A stretch of 64,000 bases of DNA from Mycobacterium sp. (GTDB lineage Bacteria > Actinomycetota > Actinomycetes > Mycobacteriales > Mycobacteriaceae), in contig NZ_SCRH01000023.1 of the NCBI RefSeq assembly GCF_004298145.1, positions 62,001 through 126,000 of the forward strand. Reading direction: 5' to 3'. A program made the position numbers and the translations under genes. The notes beneath the pieces were generated by a model. That model was given only the letters and a program-made list of their open reading frames with translations, did not search any database and was not told the origin of the DNA. Positions 59,878 to 64,000 of this stretch are shown here, piece by piece (the stretch's first letter is position 1; every line of letters begins with the position of its first letter).

Positions 59878-60504
59878 CTACGGATTCGCCGCGCCGCCGC
59901 CAGGGTCGTTTTCTGTTTGGGCCGGTTCACCGAGCACGGCGTGGGCGAGGCGCTCGATTTCGGCGCGCACGCCCGCGAGGTCATTGGGCCGGGCCCAGCT
60001 TCTGATCAGGACACCGAGGATGTACGACATCGCCAGTCGAGCGCGCACTGCCGGATTGTCGACACCGGTCTCGGCCAGCACTTGCTCGAGGTGCTCGACG
60101 ACCGTGTCCTGCACTTTGGCCAGTGCGTCGGTGCGGCCGCTGCGGGTCGCAATGATCCAGTATTCGAACCACGCGGTCGCCAAACCTGGTTGTTCGGCGA
60201 AGATTCCGAAGTATGCCTCGAACAGTGCCCAGTAGCGGTCGGTGACATTGGCGTCGACGTCCCTGGCGCCGTCGATGGCGGCGACAAGGTCCTCGGCGAA
60301 AGCCCCCATGGCGGCATCGACGATGTCCTCCATGGACCCGAAGTAGTAGTAGATCAGGCCCTGGTTGAGTCCGCTTTCGCGGGCCACCGCGCGGGTGGTG
60401 CATTGCCCCGGGCCGTCGCGCACAAGAATTCGTTGGGCCGCTGCGATTATCTCGCCGCGCTTTGCCAGCTGCTTCGGCGACAAGGTCTCCGGGAGGTCAG
60501 CCAT
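59878..60504 (-). CDS. TetR/AcrR family transcriptional regulator
   Basis: 208 residues from ATG 60504. Helix-turn-helix near residues 35-58 (CTTRAVARESGLNQGLIY followed by YYFGSMEDIV). Longer in-frame starts would run antisense through the neighbouring SDR gene. Divergent from the SDR/sulfotransferase/DUF1214 operon, with a TTGACA/TGTCAA dyad in the spacer. Convergent with the transporter gene, 15 bases apart. Confidence 0.9.
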   Translation of the reverse strand: MADLPETLSPKQLAKRGEIIAAAQRILVRDGPGQCTTRAVARESGLNQGLIYYYFGSMEDIVDAAMGAFAEDLVAAIDGARDVDANVTDRYWALFEAYFGIFAEQPGLATAWFEYWIIATRSGRTDALAKVQDTVVEHLEQVLAETGVDNPAVRARLAMSYILGVLIRSWARPNDLAGVRAEIERLAHAVLGEPAQTENDPGGGAANP

Positions 60505-60527
60505 AACCCCGAATTTTAGGCAAACAC

Positions 60528-60551
60528 TTGACAGTGCATTCGCAGTGTCAA
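60528..60551. promoter_or_regulatory. TTGACA-N12-TGTCAA dyad between TetR and SDR operon
   Basis: Inverted repeat in the 96-base divergent spacer. TTGACA also fits a -35 box. The eight bases TTTTAGGC occur on both sides (60514-60521 and 60555-60562). Likely the operator of the TetR at 59878. Confidence 0.5.
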
Positions 60552-60600
60552 TATTTTTAGGCGCCCGAGTAAAAATCCTAGTCGCCAAAGGAGGCGCAGG

Positions 60601-61359
60601 ATGAGTGGATTGTCCGGCCGGGTGGCTATCGTCACCGGATCGAGCCGGGGGGTGGGCCGCGGTGAGGCGCTGGCCCTGGCGAAAGAGGGCGCCGCCGTCG
60701 CACTGGTCGCGACCACCATGGCGGGGGTCCAGAAGGTTGCGGGCGAGATCGAGGAGATCGGCGGGACTGCGCTGCCCGTCGAATGCGATGTCAGCATCCG
60801 GACACAGGTCGATGCCGCGGTGGCTGCCACGTTGGATCGGTTCGGTCGCATCGACATTCTGGTCAACAACACCCAGCGGATCCCGGTCGACCATCCCTTC
60901 GAGACCTGGACCGAGGCCGAGCTACGCGAAACCTGGGAGTCCGGCTTTCTGGGCACCTGGAATTTTATGCAGGCTTGTTTCGGCCCCATGAAGCAACGCG
61001 GGTACGGCCGAATCATCAACACCTGCTCGATGGTTGGCTATCTGAACTGGCCCGGCTTCAGCGCGTACGCCGCGACCAAGGAGGGCGTCCGGGCGCTAAC
61101 GCGAACGGTATCCCAGGAGTGGGGCCGGTACGGCATCACCGTCAACGTGATCTCACCCGCTGTAGCCTCCGACGCGCTGGACATGCTCTACCCCGAAGGC
61201 GAGATCCGCGACGCCCTGCTGGCGCGGTTTCCCATGCGGAGATTCGGCGATCCGGAGGCCGACATCGGCCGCACCGTGGCCTATCTCGCAGGCCCGGACG
61301 CCTCTTACGTCACCGGTTGCACGCTGAACGTCGATGGCGGAATGGGAGTGGTGGTCTAG
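60601..61359 (+). CDS. SDR family NAD(P)-dependent oxidoreductase
   Basis: 252 residues. TGSSRGVGRGEALALAKEGA at residues 12-31, N-N-T near residue 90 in place of NNAG, and catalytic YAATK near residue 156. The cofactor-binding segment ends in VATTMAG, suggesting NADP(H) preference. Excellent ribosome-binding site AAAGGAGG. First gene of an operon; the sulfotransferase begins two bases after its stop. Confidence 0.92.
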   Translation: MSGLSGRVAIVTGSSRGVGRGEALALAKEGAAVALVATTMAGVQKVAGEIEEIGGTALPVECDVSIRTQVDAAVAATLDRFGRIDILVNNTQRIPVDHPFETWTEAELRETWESGFLGTWNFMQACFGPMKQRGYGRIINTCSMVGYLNWPGFSAYAATKEGVRALTRTVSQEWGRYGITVNVISPAVASDALDMLYPEGEIRDALLARFPMRRFGDPEADIGRTVAYLAGPDASYVTGCTLNVDGGMGVVV

Positions 61360-61361
61360 CC

Positions 61362-62516
61362 ATGCTGGAGAATCAATGGCTGCTGAATGAGGCCAGAAAG
61401 ATGGCCGGGCTCGATGACTACGGTGACATGCGGTTCGCCGAGGGCATGGGCGTCTTGGTCAAGTCGATCAACGACGAGGCAGACTTGACGCCGGCTTACG
61501 AGGAAGCGCTCAAGGAAGAACTACTGCGAGTGCTGGTGAACCGGTTGCGGATGAATCAAGACCTTCATGCCCACCCGGAGATCCTCGACGAGGAGGTACT
61601 ACCGCCCGTCTACATCACCAGCATGCCCCGCACCGGTTCCACCAAACTCCATCGAATGCTGGCCGCCACAGGCGATTTCAACGCTCTTAAGTACTGGCAA
61701 TCGTTGAACTTCGCGCCCTTTCCGGACGCCGCCCCGGACTGTCCCGATCCGCGCATCGAGGCGGGTTACCGCCATCTGGCGCATGTCAGCGCCCAGGCTC
61801 CTGGCTTCCAGCGGGCGCACCCGATGTACGCCGAGGAAGCCGAAGAGGAACTCAGCCTGCTCGATGCCGGCTTCAACAGTCTTTACACCTGGGCAGCATT
61901 GCTCGACGTCCCGACTTACATTGAGTACGTGCTGCAGTCGTCGCCGTTGGCGGCGTTCGAGGATATGCGCAGAACCATCCAGTACATCCAATGGCAGCAC
62001 TACCGGGGATTGGGCAGGCGCTGGGTGTTCAAGACCCCGTCGATGTTCGGCTTCGAGGGCGCCTACTCGGCGGTCTTCGCGGGCACAGACTTCGTCGTCA
62101 CCCATCGTCACCCACTGAAGACGGTGGCCTCCATGTGCAACCTGATGTGTGGCAGCCGGTCGAAATACAGCGACGCCGACTTCACCGCCGTCGCCGGTCA
62201 GACAATGATTCACAACTTCGCCGAGGCGCAGAAGGGTCATCTGGCCTGGCGGGCGGCCTATCCGGAGCTCAAAAGCTTCGACCTGCGATTCAGCGACATC
62301 GTGGACGACGAAATCGGGGTCACCAAAATGGTTTACAACTTCCTCGGCATGGAGCTGACCGACCGGGCGATCACCAAGATTGAAGACTGGCTCGCGATGG
62401 ATGCGGGACGCAACCACCAGCCGTGCCGAGACACCCTGGCCGACTACAACGTCGAGGCGTCCTTCGTCAAAACCTCATTCACACCGTACATCGACCGTTA
62501 CGGCGAATATCTCTAG
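61362..62516 (+). CDS. Sulfotransferase family protein
   Basis: 384 residues. PAPS-binding loop SMPRTGSTK (residues 87-95) and 3'-phosphate region DFVVTHRHPLKTVASMCNL. Family member distinct from the one at 6941 (GQGRSGTT loop), though both have N-terminal helices with DEADLT/EEADLN. ATG 61362 follows the SDR stop by two bases. Followed by a DUF1214 gene 18 bases on, the reverse order of the pair at 6941-9462. Confidence 0.92.
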   Translation: MLENQWLLNEARKMAGLDDYGDMRFAEGMGVLVKSINDEADLTPAYEEALKEELLRVLVNRLRMNQDLHAHPEILDEEVLPPVYITSMPRTGSTKLHRMLAATGDFNALKYWQSLNFAPFPDAAPDCPDPRIEAGYRHLAHVSAQAPGFQRAHPMYAEEAEEELSLLDAGFNSLYTWAALLDVPTYIEYVLQSSPLAAFEDMRRTIQYIQWQHYRGLGRRWVFKTPSMFGFEGAYSAVFAGTDFVVTHRHPLKTVASMCNLMCGSRSKYSDADFTAVAGQTMIHNFAEAQKGHLAWRAAYPELKSFDLRFSDIVDDEIGVTKMVYNFLGMELTDRAITKIEDWLAMDAGRNHQPCRDTLADYNVEASFVKTSFTPYIDRYGEYL

Positions 62517-62534
62517 CAGAGAAAAGGATTGAGA

Positions 62535-63776
62535 ATGGCAGAGCAGGCACGAGCGGACGCGATCGCCAGCGCCGACAAACAGTGGCGCAGGTATACCGAA
62601 CCGCTGCTTGAGCTCGGCGGACAGGTCGCCGAGATGTGGCCCGAGGTCGACGACGACCCGCAACTGCGCGCGGAGCTGCTGTGGTTCCTGTACTCCGAGA
62701 TCGGCGCCGGGTTCATGACCGTCGCCTGGGGCAACGACCACCATCCTGACTTCTTCCCCTGCTGGGGCCAGGTGTTCAACAACGGCGGCAACATCAACCC
62801 GGACGGCGTCTACTACTTGTCCCCGATCGACGACGCCGGCGTCTATAAACTCGCCGGCTTCCGCGGCACCCTTCGCGTCGTCGACCTGCAACTCGGCGAC
62901 GGCTCGGTGTTCGCGTGGGGAAAGCTCAACGACGAGTGCAGCTTCGGGCCGACACTGGCGAACTTCGACCTCGACGATAATGCGACGATCGATGAAAACG
63001 GCTGGTTCGAGGTCATTTTGAGCCAAGAACGCCCCGCGGGCTGGACCGGTGATTGGTGGAAACTGCCCCCGAAGACCAATTACCTCCTAGTGCGCCAATT
63101 CGCCTACGACTGGATCAATGAGGTCGACGCGAGGATCGCCATCGACCGCCTCGACACACCCGCCGCGAAACCCCGCAGGACGGCCGAGGAGATCCAGGGG
63201 ATGCTGGACCGTGTCCCCGAGTTCATGTACGCGTCTCTGAGAACCCTCGACGTGCCGATCCACGCCGAATCCGGACTCGGCTCACCGGGATTGGTGAACA
63301 ACCTGGTCAAGATCGACTACGCGCCCGACCAGGCCGGCCGTGCCGGCCAGTGGTACATCGCAGGCCGCTTCGACTTACAGCCCGACGAGGCGCTGATCCT
63401 CGAAATCGCTCCCGGCGAATGCCGGTATTGGAACCTGCAACTCGCCAACGAGGTGACCAATACCCTCGACTTCTACAACCGGCTCATCGGAATCAACGGA
63501 TCCCAGGCGGAACCCGACGCGGCAGGCGTGTTCCGTGTTGTGGTCTCCGATCGGGACCCCGGGGTGTGGAACTGGCTGGACACCGTCGGTCACCGCAAGG
63601 GGTTCCTATGGGGGCGCATGGACCGCACCAACGACTACGAGCCCAAGGCGAAGCTGGTCAAGTTCGCCAACGTGCGCGCCGAACTAGGGCCCGACGTTCG
63701 CCACGTAACACCCGCACAGCGAGAGGCTGAGATCCGTAAGCGCCGAATGGGAGCACAACTGCGCCGGCGGTGGTAG
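62535..63776 (+). CDS. DUF1214 domain-containing protein
   Basis: 413 residues from ATG 62535 (an in-frame TTG at 62529 is less likely; GAAAAGGA lies upstream). C-terminal DUF1214 features: DEALILEIAPGECRYWNLQLANE, then SDRDPGVWNWLDTVGH and a basic tail ending KRRMGAQLRRRW. Similar in layout to the protein at 8194 (DPGVANWLD). Function unknown. Last gene of the SDR/sulfotransferase operon. Confidence 0.87.
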   Translation: MAEQARADAIASADKQWRRYTEPLLELGGQVAEMWPEVDDDPQLRAELLWFLYSEIGAGFMTVAWGNDHHPDFFPCWGQVFNNGGNINPDGVYYLSPIDDAGVYKLAGFRGTLRVVDLQLGDGSVFAWGKLNDECSFGPTLANFDLDDNATIDENGWFEVILSQERPAGWTGDWWKLPPKTNYLLVRQFAYDWINEVDARIAIDRLDTPAAKPRRTAEEIQGMLDRVPEFMYASLRTLDVPIHAESGLGSPGLVNNLVKIDYAPDQAGRAGQWYIAGRFDLQPDEALILEIAPGECRYWNLQLANEVTNTLDFYNRLIGINGSQAEPDAAGVFRVVVSDRDPGVWNWLDTVGHRKGFLWGRMDRTNDYEPKAKLVKFANVRAELGPDVRHVTPAQREAEIRKRRMGAQLRRRW

Positions 63777-63828
63777 GGATGCGGCGCCTATGCTGAAGCC
63801 TTGGAGAACAGCATGATTCGTCGGAACT

Positions 63829-64000
63829 TCAGCGATCGATGCCGTCGGGCTGGAACAACGACGGCACAACGAAAGTCAGGAGCAGCTTCTTCAGCGCGGC
63901 TTCGTCGAGGTCGTCGCGCGGGGTGAGCCAGGTCATTTGCCCTTGCAGCCAGTCGACGATGGCATCGTCGGTGGCATCCGTGCGGAGACGTCCGGCGGAC
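63829..64000 (-). CDS. TetR family regulator, C-terminal part only
   Basis: The last 57 codons, entering from the right edge: GRLRTDATDDAIVDWLQGQ, then LTPRDDLDEAALKKLLLTFV and VPSLFQPDGIDR with stop at 63829-63831. It aligns with the C-terminus of the TetR at 1262 (EVSDDRVVEWLRGVYLML, LVTDFVLPSLV). No helix-turn-helix is in the window. The 52 bases between it and the DUF1214 gene hold nothing recognisable. Confidence 0.7.
   Translation of the reverse strand, partial: SAGRLRTDATDDAIVDWLQGQMTWLTPRDDLDEAALKKLLLTFVVPSLFQPDGIDR

Noticed and set aside
1..64000. CRISPR arrays, tRNA or rRNA genes, insertion sequences, prophage
   Set aside because: No regularly spaced repeats, cloverleaf-like or rRNA-like sequence, transposase or phage motif was seen; gene content is metabolic and regulatory throughout.

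Overview
The window reads as a chromosome segment of a Mycobacterium, most likely a slow-growing non-tuberculous species. The evidence is high G+C with strong third-position G/C bias, many GTG starts and stop/start overlaps, leaderless-looking promoters, two mycofactocin-coupled SDRs, F420-type LLM oxidoreductases, Rv3168-like phosphotransferases, a 3Fe-4S P450-type ferredoxin and a very high density of TetR regulators (nine complete and one partial, plus one LysR). No rRNA, tRNA, CRISPR array, insertion sequence or phage gene was seen. The content is that of a lipid/isoprenoid/steroid-type catabolic or tailoring island; the substrate is not visible from the sequence.

Layout. 0-5.3 kb: leftward operon of an AveC-family membrane protein, a TetR and an FAD oxidoreductase (cut by the window edge), divergent from an orphan phosphohistidine-swivel protein, then a TetR. 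5.3-10.2 kb: a PYROXD2-like FAD oxidoreductase, a sulfotransferase/DUF1214 pair and a TetR. 10.2-14.6 kb: a TetR divergent from a three-gene module (polytopic membrane protein, CrtC/AttH-like DUF7064-type protein, APH-type kinase), then a small secreted protein. 14.6-19.4 kb: enoyl-CoA hydratase, paired acyl-CoA dehydrogenases, rhodanese, SDR. 19.4-37.2 kb: a coherent catabolic regulon (second swivel protein, three crotonases/hotdog enzymes, acyl-CoA ligase, two P450s, nitronate monooxygenase, epimerase, FAD oxidoreductase, mycofactocin SDR, homogentisate-dioxygenase-like enzyme, CaiB/BaiF CoA-transferase, ferredoxin, aldehyde dehydrogenase). Nearly all its promoters carry one 17-bp palindrome, ACCAAAC-N3-GTTTGGT, abutting the -10 element.

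37.2-44.8 kb: pseudogene debris, alpha/beta hydrolase, HIBADH-like dehydrogenase, P450, second mycofactocin SDR, LysR, TetR and LLM enzyme. 44.9-51.5 kb: two more copies of the DUF7064/APH module (one with the membrane protein), each with its own TetR and palindrome, separated by an LLM remnant and a PPOX-fold protein. 51.5-55.9 kb: tight five-gene leftward operon (SDR, saccharopine-dehydrogenase-like reductase, frameshifted SRPBCC protein, uncharacterised Cys-rich 445-residue protein, membrane protein), divergent from an APH-LLM-TetR operon. 58.9-64 kb: bile-acid:sodium symporter-family transporter, TetR, SDR, and a second sulfotransferase/DUF1214 pair, then the C-terminus of a TetR related to the one at 1.3 kb.

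How the genes may work together (inference). A lipophilic substrate enters (BASS-family transporter, membrane proteins), is hydroxylated by P450s fed by the ferredoxin, and is oxidised by SDRs, ALDH and FAD enzymes. It is then activated by the acyl-CoA ligase or CoA-transferase and shortened by the dehydrogenase/hydratase enzymes. The APH-type kinases may phosphorylate hydroxy groups, as in ACAD10/11 and LvaA chemistry, and the sulfotransferases may sulfonate alcohols. Repeated modules, each with a nearby TetR and a distinct palindrome, suggest growth of the island by duplication and re-specialisation.
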